Source: an uncultured Candidatus Altimarinota bacterium (lineage in GTDB: Bacteria; Patescibacteriota; Gracilibacteria; CAIRYL01). Taken from it: a stretch of DNA of 18,956 nt. Where the stretch lies: positions 1 to 18,956 of the forward strand of contig CAMZKZ010000003.1 of the NCBI GenBank assembly GCA_947311645.1, read 5' to 3'. Made by a program: the position numbers and the translations under genes. Every line of letters starts with the position of its first letter. Positions within the stretch are counted from its first letter, which is position 1. Positions 7,432 through 14,825 of the stretch are shown piece after piece. Below the pieces are notes generated by a model. It had not been told where the DNA came from, did no database searches, and worked only from the letters and a program-made list of their open reading frames with translations.

Positions 7432-9354
7432 ATGAATATGTTTGCAGAAGTTGTTCCTTTTCGACCATCGGGATTTGCAAATATTCTTACCTATAAAATT
7501 AAAGAAAATAGTGCAGAAACTGCAGAAACTGCAGAAAGTGTAGAAAGTGTAGAAAGTGTAGAAGTTGGAGATATTGCAGAAATTGCAATGGGAGAGAAAA
7601 GAGAGAAGTGTATTATTGTAAATATTCTGGACACAGAACCAGATTTTAAAACAAAAAATTTGGGAAAAATTATTGCAAAAAATATCTATTCTCCTCAGGA
7701 TATAAAAAATATTTGTGATATTGCAGAATATTTTTTTACTTCTCCTTCTCATATAGTAAAAAAAGCTATTCCTGCGAATATAAGAAATACAAATTTTATA
7801 AACACAACAGAATTTGTAAATCAAAAGAAAAATCCTATTGTTTCTAAAGAAATAAAAAATAGAATACAGATAAGTTTAGGGTCTGTGTATTCAAAACGAA
7901 GTACCGATGAAGTGGAGTTTATTAAAAAAATAATACATGATGAGAAACATACTACTCAACAAGTGCTTGTAGTATTTCCAGATAGTATTACGCTCGAACA
8001 AACTTTTCTAAAATATAAAAAACTTTTTTCTGATATTTGTGTTTTTCATTCAGGTGTAAGTAAGAAAAAACAGATTGAAGCATTTTGGAAAATTAAAACT
8101 GGAAATGTACAGATTATTTTTGGTACACAGTACTCTTTGTGTCTTCCATTTTTTTCCTTGTCAGGAATTATTGTTTATGAATTTGCTCATGGAAGCCATA
8201 AAGCAAAGTTTTCTCCGTATACAAATACAATGCAGTCTGCTGAAATTATTGCAAATAATAATAATATTCCATTATTGTATACATCGTGTGCAGGAGATAT
8301 TGCGACTATATATAGAAATAAAAATACAACAATTTCTCGGCATGAAAAAATATATTCATCTCAGCAGAATCTGCATATTGTGGATATGAAAATGGAACAT
8401 CAGAATAAAAATTTTTCACCATTGTCTGGAATAGCAATGCAAAAAATAAAAAATGCTATAGCACAAAAGAAAAAAACAATTATTTATATAAATAGAAAAG
8501 GAGTCAGTCATTATATACAATGTTCAAATTGTGGGGATTCGCCTGTTTCTCAGTACACAGGAAGTAAAATGAATGTGTTTAAGAATGAAAAAAATCAAAT
8601 AGTGTTGCGTTGTAGTGCAATGGCATATGCACAAAGTATTGAAAAGCATGACTTCTGTGCTCATTGTTCTGCAAAGATGGAGAAAGTTGGGGTAGGAACT
8701 CAGGGAATAGAAGAGCTTTTATACCCTTTAGGGGCAAAAATTTTACGAATTGATGGAGATTCTTTTCATACAAAAACAGCACAAAAAAAAATGATGCAAG
8801 AAATAGAAAAAGCAGATATTATTATTGGAACTCAAATGATGTTATCTGTTGGGAGTATTCCAGATTGTTCGCTTATTGTAGATATTCTTTTTGAAAATAA
8901 TTTACATTTTTTTTCATTTACAACAGAAGAAACAGCATGGGGGCAAATACAACTTTTACAAGAAATGTTTGAAAGACCAGATTCTTCTCATCATCTTGAA
9001 TATATTGTGCAAACATTTGAACCACAGTTGCAATTAATAGAAAATATAAAGAGTTTTGAAAATTTTTATGCTTCTGAAATTCTTTCTCGAAAAATATTAC
9101 AATATCCTCCTTTTGTTGAGTATATAGAAATTGAGTGTTCTGCAAAAACAGAAGAGAAGGTAAAAAAACATATAGATATAATTCTTCATCTTTTGCAAGG
9201 AAATGAGTCTAGGGTTGATGCAGTGGAAGTAAAAAAAGTGCCACATTTACAAGTATTTATTGCTTCTATTCGATTTTTTACACAGAAGGGAGAGAAGAAT
9301 ATTATGCAAAAATTATCAGAACTTTCAATAAAATATACAGTACGACGATGCTAA
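7432..9354 (+). CDS. priA: PriA-like primosomal protein N', ATPase motifs degenerate (pseudohelicase)
   Basis: This 640-residue protein has PriA architecture: an N-terminal 3'-DNA-binding domain (3-100), a helicase core (143-530), a zinc insertion and a C-terminal domain with the R-K-I-L-Q-Y-P-P-F motif (553-561). Clear family matches are VLVVFPDSITLEQ at 178-190, IIFGTQYS at 228-235, NRKGVSHYIQCSNCG at 354-368, GTQGIEELLYPLGAKILRIDGDSF at 422-445 and IIIGTQMM at 463-470. The catalytic motifs are gone. Where GVTGSGKT should be, there is LGSVYSKRST (149-158). The DEEH box reads Y-E-F-A-H (249-253), and the AGRAGR arginine motif reads MFERPDS (512-518). Only five zinc-site Cys remain (364, 367, 394, 409, 412). 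It probably binds forks and recruits partners without unwinding DNA. Deinococcus radiodurans PriA is a known pseudohelicase. It starts 17 nt after purD. Confidence 0.85.
   Translation: MNMFAEVVPFRPSGFANILTYKIKENSAETAETAESVESVESVEVGDIAEIAMGEKREKCIIVNILDTEPDFKTKNLGKIIAKNIYSPQDIKNICDIAEYFFTSPSHIVKKAIPANIRNTNFINTTEFVNQKKNPIVSKEIKNRIQISLGSVYSKRSTDEVEFIKKIIHDEKHTTQQVLVVFPDSITLEQTFLKYKKLFSDICVFHSGVSKKKQIEAFWKIKTGNVQIIFGTQYSLCLPFFSLSGIIVYEFAHGSHKAKFSPYTNTMQSAEIIANNNNIPLLYTSCAGDIATIYRNKNTTISRHEKIYSSQQNLHIVDMKMEHQNKNFSPLSGIAMQKIKNAIAQKKKTIIYINRKGVSHYIQCSNCGDSPVSQYTGSKMNVFKNEKNQIVLRCSAMAYAQSIEKHDFCAHCSAKMEKVGVGTQGIEELLYPLGAKILRIDGDSFHTKTAQKKMMQEIEKADIIIGTQMMLSVGSIPDCSLIVDILFENNLHFFSFTTEETAWGQIQLLQEMFERPDSSHHLEYIVQTFEPQLQLIENIKSFENFYASEILSRKILQYPPFVEYIEIECSAKTEEKVKKHIDIILHLLQGNESRVDAVEVKKVPHLQVFIASIRFFTQKGEKNIMQKLSELSIKYTVRRC
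7513..7566 (+). repeat. Six 9-bp tandem repeats inside priA
   Basis: Six in-frame 9-bp units of the form G-y-A-G-A-A-r-y-T encode a run of Ala/Val-Glu-Thr/Ser tripeptides at residues 28-45 of the PriA-like protein. Units 1-2, and units 4-5, are identical. The run falls in a loop of the N-terminal DNA-binding domain. Copy number could vary between strains without breaking the frame. Confidence 0.8.
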
Positions 9355-9389
9355 AGAAAATATTGTACTGGAAAGTATTTTGAAAGCAT

Positions 9390-9417
9390 TTGAAAAAAAG
9401 CTGATAAAATGTAATAC
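9390..9417 (+). promoter_or_regulatory. Candidate promoter of ssrA
   Basis: The 125-nt gap between priA and ssrA contains TTGAAA (9390-9395) and TAATAC (9412-9417) spaced 16 nt, a plausible sigma-70 pair. It would give a 5' leader of about 55 nt to be removed by RNase P. An alternative -10, TATAGA at 9459-9464, lies nearer but has no good -35. A short palindrome around 9435-9453 is also present. The assignment is weak. Confidence 0.25.
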
Positions 9418-9479
9418 TGAGGGTATACACTATAGGGTTTTTATAAAAACTCTAAATGTATAGATCTTTTACATTTTTT

Positions 9480-9974
9480 GGGGATGACCTGGATTCGACA
9501 GAGAAGATGGTATTAATCGCTTGCTATTCGGGGTTTTGTTTATTTCAGCCCGTTAGAAAGAAATACTCAACAATAAGTGCTAAAAACACGAACTCTGTAT
9601 TAGCTTTTGCTAAAAACGCTGGGAAAAAAGTTACTCGATTTGCTCGAGAAGCTGTATCTTCTAGCCGTTCTTTTGCTCTTGCTACTGCATAATCATTTGT
9701 CCGCCTTGCGGGTTTTTTTAAACGAGCGTTTCGCTCCAAATGTCGTTTTTATATTTTATAAAAAGGGGATGTAAAAACGTATGTACCTTTTTCGAAAAAA
9801 ATATTCTTTTTGAATATTTGTAGAATATTTTTTTTGTATTGAATCAAATATTCTTTTTTTATGGCTTTTTGTTTTTTCTTTATCATAAAAAAATATTTTG
9901 AGAAAAAAATATAATAGTAGACGGCCTTTGAGCCCTTCTGCTGGACGAGGGTTCGATTCCCTCCATCTCCACCA
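9480..9974 (+). ncRNA. ssrA: Transfer-messenger RNA (tmRNA)
   Basis: tmRNA frees stalled ribosomes by acting first as tRNA-Ala and then as mRNA for a degradation tag. The 5' end starts GGGGAUGACCUGGAUUCGAC, the conserved tmRNA 5' sequence. The 3' end (9945-9974) has a T-arm (GAGGG, loop UUCGAUU, CCCUC), then CAUCUCC, discriminator A and an encoded CCA. Bases 9480-9486 pair with the CAUCUCC as a 7-bp acceptor stem with a G-U third pair, typical of alanine charging. The internal frame resumes at a GCT at 9579, preceded by AATAAGT, and ends at TAA 9690-9692. Downstream hairpins (CCGC/GCGG at 9701-9711, GAGCG/CGCTC near 9724-9736) fit pseudoknot stems. At about 495 nt it is longer than most (commonly 350-400), from a long tag and an AT-rich insert near 9770-9900. 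Confidence 0.96.
9579..9692 (+). other. tmRNA tag reading frame (37 codons)
   Basis: The resume codon GCT at 9579 opens a 37-residue tag that begins A-K-N-T-N-S-V-L-A and ends F-A-L-A-T-A, followed by TAA. Tags are usually 8-35 residues and end in ALAA or a close variant, so this is at or above the long end, is rich in Lys/Arg, and ends ALATA. The exact resume codon is inferred from the upstream UAAGU-like determinant and from the frame reaching the C-terminal motif. Confidence 0.85.
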
Positions 9975-9990
9975 AAAAAAATGTATTTAC

Positions 9991-10022
9991 AAGTTATCTT
10001 TTTTAAAAAGGTAGCTTTTTTT
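9991..10022 (+). terminator. Probable ssrA terminator
   Basis: Starting 17 nt after the CCA end, AAGTTATC (9991-9998) can pair with GGTAGCTT (10010-10017) through two G-U pairs, and the T-run and A-run between them extend the stem. A run of T follows to 10022. This fits a Rho-independent terminator for the tmRNA. The rest of the stretch to 10097 holds no gene. Confidence 0.55.
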
Positions 10023-10097
10023 AGTATATCCTATTGATTTTATTAAAAAAAAAGAGCAGGGTTGCGAACAAAAAATAGTATTATTTCTTCTTATTGT

Positions 10098-11435
10098 ATG
10101 GAGGCATTCACAGGCTTTATAGAGAGTATAGGGGTATATCATTCTGAAATTGCAATTGCTTTTTTTGTATTTGTTGTATCGGCAATGATATTTGAATTTA
10201 TAGATAAAGTTTTAGCAATGAGTATGAGTATTGGTATAATGCTTCTTTTATCAATTATGAATCCGCATGAAATGATTGAAATGATTGATTTTAATACAAT
10301 ATTTCTTTTATTAGGAATGATGATGGTTGTAGAGATTACCAAGGAATCTCGATTATTATCCTTAATGAATATTCAGATTGTAAAACTCACCAAAGGGGAC
10401 CCACTTATTTTATTTTTTTTATTTACTCTTACAACCTTTACACTTTCAACTTTTTTATCGAATGCTACTACAATGATGGTATTGGTACCTCTTACAATAG
10501 GTATTACTAAAAGTATGGGGCTTGACCCAAAGCCATATCTTTTATCTGAAATTATTTTTTCTGATATAGGAGGAGCGTTAACGCTGGTTGGAGATCCAAC
10601 AAATGTTTTAATTGGTTCTGCGAATAATTTTTCATTTTCAGATTTTATTCTGAATTTATGGATTCCTATTGCTTCCATTTCATTTGTTATTTTTGGGGTA
10701 TTGATGGTGAAGTATTGGAAGAGTATTAAGCCTATAAAAAAAACACTTACAAAGCTTTTTTTAAATAATTTATCACTTGCAAAAATAGAAACAGAATTTA
10801 AAAATACTCATATTGAAAGAGGCTTTGTTATAACAACAGCAGTAAGTCTTTTCTTGGTTGTGTTATTGCTTATTTTTAATTGGTTTGATATTTCAGTTGC
10901 ATATATTGCATTTTTTGGAGGAATTGCTATGTTATTTCTTACACGAAAACATATGAATTATCATAAATTTTTTGCAAATATAGATTGGCATATGTTGCTT
11001 TTCTTTATTGGGTTATTTATTCATATTGGAGTGTTGGAAAAAGTTGGTGCTTTAGAGCCTATAACACATGTTCTTTCTGGACATTTTACTTCATCATTTG
11101 AATTATCAATGGTTATACTCTGGACGGTAGGTCTATTATCTGGATTTGTAGAAAATATTCCATTGGTAGCAATGATGATTCCTGTTTTACAACCATTACT
11201 TGCTTCGGGAACAATAACTGGAAATCCTGAAATTGTATGGTATGCACTTTCATTGGGTGCATGTTTGGGGGGGAATGGTTCATTGATAGGTTCTTCTGCA
11301 AATATGATTGTGGCACAGACTGCGGAAAAAATGGGGGTAAAAATAACATTTTGGGAGTATTTTAAAATTGGGTATCCCATTACAGTGATTTCATTGATAG
11401 TAGCAACTATATATATCTATATAGTTACTTTGTAA
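10098..11435 (+). CDS. ArsB/NhaD-superfamily ion permease (SLC13/P-protein-like)
   Basis: This 445-residue polytopic membrane protein has about 11-12 hydrophobic segments and belongs to the ArsB/NhaD (IT) superfamily of secondary transporters. The two pseudo-symmetric halves each carry the family hallmark. In the first, SNATTMMVLVPL (121-132) is followed by SDIGGALTLVGDPTNVLIGS (155-174). In the second, ENIPLVAMMIPVL (352-364) is followed by LGACLGGNGSLIGSSANM (386-403). Members move Na+/H+, arsenite, or di- and tricarboxylates. The closest pattern is the NhaD/P-protein group, but the substrate is not decidable. I chose the ATG at 10098 over an in-frame TTG at 10062. It begins just before the first hydrophobic segment and follows TATTAT (10079-10084) by 13 nt. 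It is the first gene downstream of ssrA. Confidence 0.88.
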   Translation: MEAFTGFIESIGVYHSEIAIAFFVFVVSAMIFEFIDKVLAMSMSIGIMLLLSIMNPHEMIEMIDFNTIFLLLGMMMVVEITKESRLLSLMNIQIVKLTKGDPLILFFLFTLTTFTLSTFLSNATTMMVLVPLTIGITKSMGLDPKPYLLSEIIFSDIGGALTLVGDPTNVLIGSANNFSFSDFILNLWIPIASISFVIFGVLMVKYWKSIKPIKKTLTKLFLNNLSLAKIETEFKNTHIERGFVITTAVSLFLVVLLLIFNWFDISVAYIAFFGGIAMLFLTRKHMNYHKFFANIDWHMLLFFIGLFIHIGVLEKVGALEPITHVLSGHFTSSFELSMVILWTVGLLSGFVENIPLVAMMIPVLQPLLASGTITGNPEIVWYALSLGACLGGNGSLIGSSANMIVAQTAEKMGVKITFWEYFKIGYPITVISLIVATIYIYIVTL

Positions 11436-11475
11436 TGTAATTTCTCTTGTTGTATTGTATTTTTATACCTTATTT

Positions 11476-12426
11476 ATGTTTTCAAAAAAACTATTATCAT
11501 CAGCTTCTACTTTATTTCGTGAGTCTGAACAGATCGTTGGAACGCGCGATTTTTGTTTTTCAGCAATAAAAAGTTTAAGTAGTGCTATTACTACTTTTTC
11601 GGGGTCAAAAGAAGAATTAAGAGAAGAATTAAAAAATATGGTGTATTTAGTGAAAAATACATCTCCACGAATATCGTTATTGATGTTTATGTTTTTTAAG
11701 ATAAAAGAATTATTTTTTCAATATTTAGATGAGAATCCAAATGTTTCAATACGGGAAGCAAAACAAAAATTAAAATTTATTATTGAAGAGGTGCGAGTAA
11801 GAAGGCTACAGAGTTTTCAAAAACTTATAAAGTGTTCAGACTCTGTAATTGAAGGGGGAGATGTAATTCTTTTGCATGATGCAAGTCATTCAGTCTTTGA
11901 TATTTTATGTGAAGCACAAAAAAAGAATATATATTTTTCTATACTTCTTGCAGAGCGAGAAAAGAAAAAAAATATACTTATTTTACGATTTCTTATAGAT
12001 AATAATATTGATTTTCAAGTGGTTCCAGAATATCTTTTATCTCATGTAAAATCGAATATTACCAAAGCAATTTTTGGTGCAGTTACAATAAATTCTCTTC
12101 ATGAAGTAGTATCTGATGCCGGAACAGGATCAATTGTTGCACAAATGCGAGAATGGAATATTCCTGTATATGTTCCCATTACGAATGATAAATTTAGTTT
12201 ATGGAAGGCAAAAGAGCATCATACATATAAAACAACGAAACATAAAATATCGGATAATTTAGAATATGATAAACTTTCATTTTCTCATGATAGGTATAAA
12301 ACTGATTTGGTTACGTGTTTTATTACAAACAAAGGGTTGCTTTCTGCAAAAGAGTTGAATGATATGTATGATCAGTATTATAAAGATTGTAATTATTGGA
12401 GAAGGAAAAATGAGATTGATCTCTAG
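11476..12426 (+). CDS. eIF2B-like / ISOCOT-fold protein (ribose-1,5-bisphosphate isomerase relative)
   Basis: The 316-residue protein resembles the eIF-2B alpha/beta/delta family, which in bacteria and archaea includes ribose-1,5-bisphosphate and methylthioribose-1-phosphate isomerases. A helical N-terminal half (1-115) precedes a Rossmann-like half. That half contains GDVILLHDASHSVFDIL (128-144), FSILLAERE (154-162) and ITKAIFGAVTINSLHEVVSDAGT (195-217), then IPVYVPITNDKF (229-240), all in family order. In the archaeal isomerase the motif after GD is T-H-C-N-S with a catalytic Cys. Here it is L-H-D-A-S, so the Cys is replaced, and the later catalytic Asp context is also altered (FGAVTINS). 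It may be a non-enzymatic or differently acting relative. The start is taken as ATG 11476 rather than TTG 11455. Partners of the CPR AMP-RuBisCO pathway are not in the window. Confidence 0.65.
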   Translation: MFSKKLLSSASTLFRESEQIVGTRDFCFSAIKSLSSAITTFSGSKEELREELKNMVYLVKNTSPRISLLMFMFFKIKELFFQYLDENPNVSIREAKQKLKFIIEEVRVRRLQSFQKLIKCSDSVIEGGDVILLHDASHSVFDILCEAQKKNIYFSILLAEREKKKNILILRFLIDNNIDFQVVPEYLLSHVKSNITKAIFGAVTINSLHEVVSDAGTGSIVAQMREWNIPVYVPITNDKFSLWKAKEHHTYKTTKHKISDNLEYDKLSFSHDRYKTDLVTCFITNKGLLSAKELNDMYDQYYKDCNYWRRKNEIDL

Positions 12427-12437
12427 TTGTGTGTTAC

Positions 12438-12474
12438 TAAAAAAACAGAATACTCTCTGTGTTCTGTTTTTTTA
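12438..12474. terminator. Bidirectional hairpin terminator between convergent genes
   Basis: The arms 12438-12450 and 12462-12474 are a perfect 13-bp inverted repeat with an 11-nt loop. Seven A on one side and seven T on the other give a U-tract in both directions. It sits 12 nt after the eIF2B-like stop and 38 nt from the end of the UvrD/PcrA gene on the opposite strand, exactly where convergent transcripts need to end. Confidence 0.88.
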
Positions 12475-12511
12475 AGTAGCAAAAGTTTTATACATTACTG
12501 TCTCTCTATTT

Positions 12512-14734
12512 CTATATAAAATCGCCATCAATATTTTCTTCAATTTTTTCTAACGGAGCAACAGATGCGACCATTCTTTTTTCTCCATGTTCTTGAAATC
12601 GAATAGTTACAATATCTCCTTCAATATTGATAATTTGTCCTTTGTTAAACTTTTTATGAGAAATAATATCTCCAATTTGAAAGTCATGTGAAGCTGTTTT
12701 TACTTCTGCTTGTGCAAATTGAGACCCCATATCTCTTGATGAAAAATAATTTCCATCACAAATATGAGCTGGCATTTCTGCTATAAATCGAGACGGTGAA
12801 TTATACTGTATATCTCCATACAGCATTCGGCTTTTTGCAAAGGTTACATATAATTTTTTTTCTGCGCGAGTAATACCAACATACATAAGCCTTCGTTCTT
12901 CTTCTAAATTTTCTGGATTTGAAAATGACCGTGAAGATGGAAAAATATTTTCTTCTGTTCCTGCAATAAAAACTATTGGAAATTCTAGTCCTTTTGAAGA
13001 ATGCAGTGTCATGAAAGTAACCTGTTCTTCTTTTTCTATAATTTCACCTTTTTCATTGCGTTCTTCTTCGTCTAATGTATCGAGATCACTAATAAGTGCT
13101 ACTTCTTCAAGGAATAAGGTGAGTGCATTTCCTGGTTCTACCGTATCGTATTTTCGTGCAACAGAAATAAGCTCGCGAATATTGTCTGTTCGAGAAATAG
13201 ATTCTTCACTTCCCAGTCCATATTTTTTTTCAAGCATTGCTTCATATTGCACTTTTTGAATTACTTCTTCAATAAGTTCTGAAAGTTTTTCTGTTTTTTC
13301 TTTTGCACGAAACATTTGTATCATTTCATCAAAAAGCATCATTTGTTTTTTTGCAACACTTGAAATTCCTTCTGCAGCAGAAACATGGGAAAGCATTTTT
13401 CCCCATTCAATTTTTTTTAATAATGCAAAGTTTTTTAACCCATCTATAGATTTTTTTCCAATTTTTCGTGGGGGAACATTTATAATACGCTCTAGGGCAA
13501 CGCTATCATTTTCATTTTTAATAAATCGTAAATACGATAAAATATCTTTTACTTCTGCTCGTGCATAAAATTTTAGTCCTCCAACAATAGTGTAGGGGAT
13601 TGCATGTCTGAGTGCCGCTTCTTCTAATGCACGAGATTGAACATTTGTTCTGTATAAAATTGCAATATCAGAAAGAGAAAATCCTTTTTTTTGCTGTGCA
13701 ATAATTTCTTTAAAGATGATATTTGCTTCTTCTCTTTCATCATCGCATTCAATAATTGTAATTTCTTCGCCTTGTTCGTTATCTGTTGTCATTGTTTTTT
13801 CGATTCTATCGGTATTTTGTGAAATTACTGCATCGGCAGCAAGCAAGATATTTTTTGTAGATCTATAATTTTTATTTAAAATAACAGTTCGTCCTTCTGC
13901 ATATTCTTTTTGAAAATTTAAGATATTTGATAAATCGGCACCTCTAAATTTATATATAGATTGATCACTGTCTCCAATAGCACAAATATTTTTATGTTTT
14001 CGTGAAATGAGTTGTGCAAATCTGTATTGTAAAAAATTGGTATCTTGATACTCATCAATCATTATATATTTCCACCAATGTTGGTATTTCGCAAGAACTT
14101 CTGGGAAATCTTGAAAAATTTGTACTGGTAATAAAATTAAATCATCGAAATCAACGGCATTTGTTTGTAAGAGAGTTGCTTGATACTTTTTATAGCATTC
14201 TGCGACAATTACATCTCTGTAATTTTCTGCTACTTCAATTGCTTGATCTGGTGAGATCATATCATTTTTAAGTGATGAAATACGGCTTAATAAACCTGCT
14301 GGGTTTAAAATTTCTGTTTTCACATTTCGTTCTTTTAGCATTGTGCGAGCAAGTGCTTTTGTGTCGGTAGTATCAAAAATTGTAAAATCTTTTTCTCTTC
14401 CTAAAATCTCCATTTCTCTTCGAAGAATACGCATTCCAATAGAATGAAATGTTCCAATTGCTGGTGTTAAGATTTTTCCATTTGGACCAGTTTCTCCACC
14501 ATGTTCGTGTAGAAGTTTTTCTACTCGTTCTTTCATTTCTTTTGCTGCTTTGTTGGTAAAGGTGATTGCTAAAATTTCTCGTGCTAAAACTCCTTGTTCC
14601 ATTAAATAGGCAATTCGCACAGTTAGTGCTTTTGTTTTTCCAGATCCTGCTCCAGCCACTACTAAAAGAGGTCCATCTTTGTGTGTAACAGCTGCACGCT
14701 GTTCATCGTTGAGTCCATGAAGAAGTGCTGACAT
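12512..14734 (-). CDS. pcrA: UvrD/PcrA superfamily 1A DNA helicase
   Basis: This 740-residue 3'-5' DNA helicase is used in repair and in clearing RNA polymerase or recombinase filaments. Motifs run in order: Q-motif LNDEQRAAV (8-16), Walker A GAGSGKT (28-34), TFTNKAAKEM (58-67), GTFHSIG (94-100), Walker B IDEYQDTN (226-233), GDSDQSIYKFRGAD (254-267), NYRS (289-292), VTFMTLHSSKGLEF (572-585) and EEERRLMYVGITRAEKKLYV (611-630), which holds motif VI. A C-terminal Tudor-like domain (about 685-730, DFQIGDIISHKKFNKGQI) as in PcrA is present; in relatives it contacts RNA polymerase. Length matches PcrA and every catalytic motif is intact, in contrast to the PriA homologue in this window. It is last in the - strand block, 91 nt after the unknown 430-residue gene, with a possible own promoter near 14765-14780. 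Confidence 0.96.
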   Translation of the reverse strand: MSALLHGLNDEQRAAVTHKDGPLLVVAGAGSGKTKALTVRIAYLMEQGVLAREILAITFTNKAAKEMKERVEKLLHEHGGETGPNGKILTPAIGTFHSIGMRILRREMEILGREKDFTIFDTTDTKALARTMLKERNVKTEILNPAGLLSRISSLKNDMISPDQAIEVAENYRDVIVAECYKKYQATLLQTNAVDFDDLILLPVQIFQDFPEVLAKYQHWWKYIMIDEYQDTNFLQYRFAQLISRKHKNICAIGDSDQSIYKFRGADLSNILNFQKEYAEGRTVILNKNYRSTKNILLAADAVISQNTDRIEKTMTTDNEQGEEITIIECDDEREEANIIFKEIIAQQKKGFSLSDIAILYRTNVQSRALEEAALRHAIPYTIVGGLKFYARAEVKDILSYLRFIKNENDSVALERIINVPPRKIGKKSIDGLKNFALLKKIEWGKMLSHVSAAEGISSVAKKQMMLFDEMIQMFRAKEKTEKLSELIEEVIQKVQYEAMLEKKYGLGSEESISRTDNIRELISVARKYDTVEPGNALTLFLEEVALISDLDTLDEEERNEKGEIIEKEEQVTFMTLHSSKGLEFPIVFIAGTEENIFPSSRSFSNPENLEEERRLMYVGITRAEKKLYVTFAKSRMLYGDIQYNSPSRFIAEMPAHICDGNYFSSRDMGSQFAQAEVKTASHDFQIGDIISHKKFNKGQIINIEGDIVTIRFQEHGEKRMVASVAPLEKIEENIDGDFI

Positions 14735-14784
14735 AAAAAAAGAGAAAACAAAAAATAGTATAATTCTGGTAAATATTATACTAT

Positions 14785-14811
14785 TTTGTTTTTTTACGAT
14801 ATATATTTTTT
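14785..14811 (-). repeat. 27-bp direct repeat, copy 1 (upstream of pcrA)
   Basis: This 27-bp sequence (on the - strand: A6, then TATATATCGT, then A7, C, AAA) is identical to 16123-16149 in the same orientation. It lies between the stop of the 430-residue gene and the pcrA start, about 50 nt before that start. The core TATATATCG may act as a -10-like element or protein site; function is unknown. Confidence 0.85.
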
Positions 14812-14825
14812 AGAGTTCAGTTCTC

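Noticed and set aside
9456..9692. 78-codon open frame on the + strand
   Set aside because: It is the tmRNA tag frame extended upstream through the tRNA-like 5' domain, not a separate protein gene.
9701..9719. GC-rich hairpin plus T-run resembling a terminator
   Set aside because: It lies inside the tmRNA just after the tag stop, where a pseudoknot stem is expected, and the conserved tmRNA 3' end is downstream at 9974.
9937..9974. T-arm and CCA looking like the end of a normal tRNA
   Set aside because: The matching acceptor strand is at 9480-9486 and there is no anticodon arm nearby, so it is the tmRNA tRNA-like domain.
10062..10097. TTG start extending the permease by 12 codons
   Set aside because: The added residues are polar and contribute no membrane segment, and the ATG at 10098 has a TATTAT element at leaderless distance.
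11455..11475. TTG start extending the eIF2B-like protein by 7 codons
   Set aside because: An ATG at 11476 gives a better start, and the extension overlaps the probable promoter.
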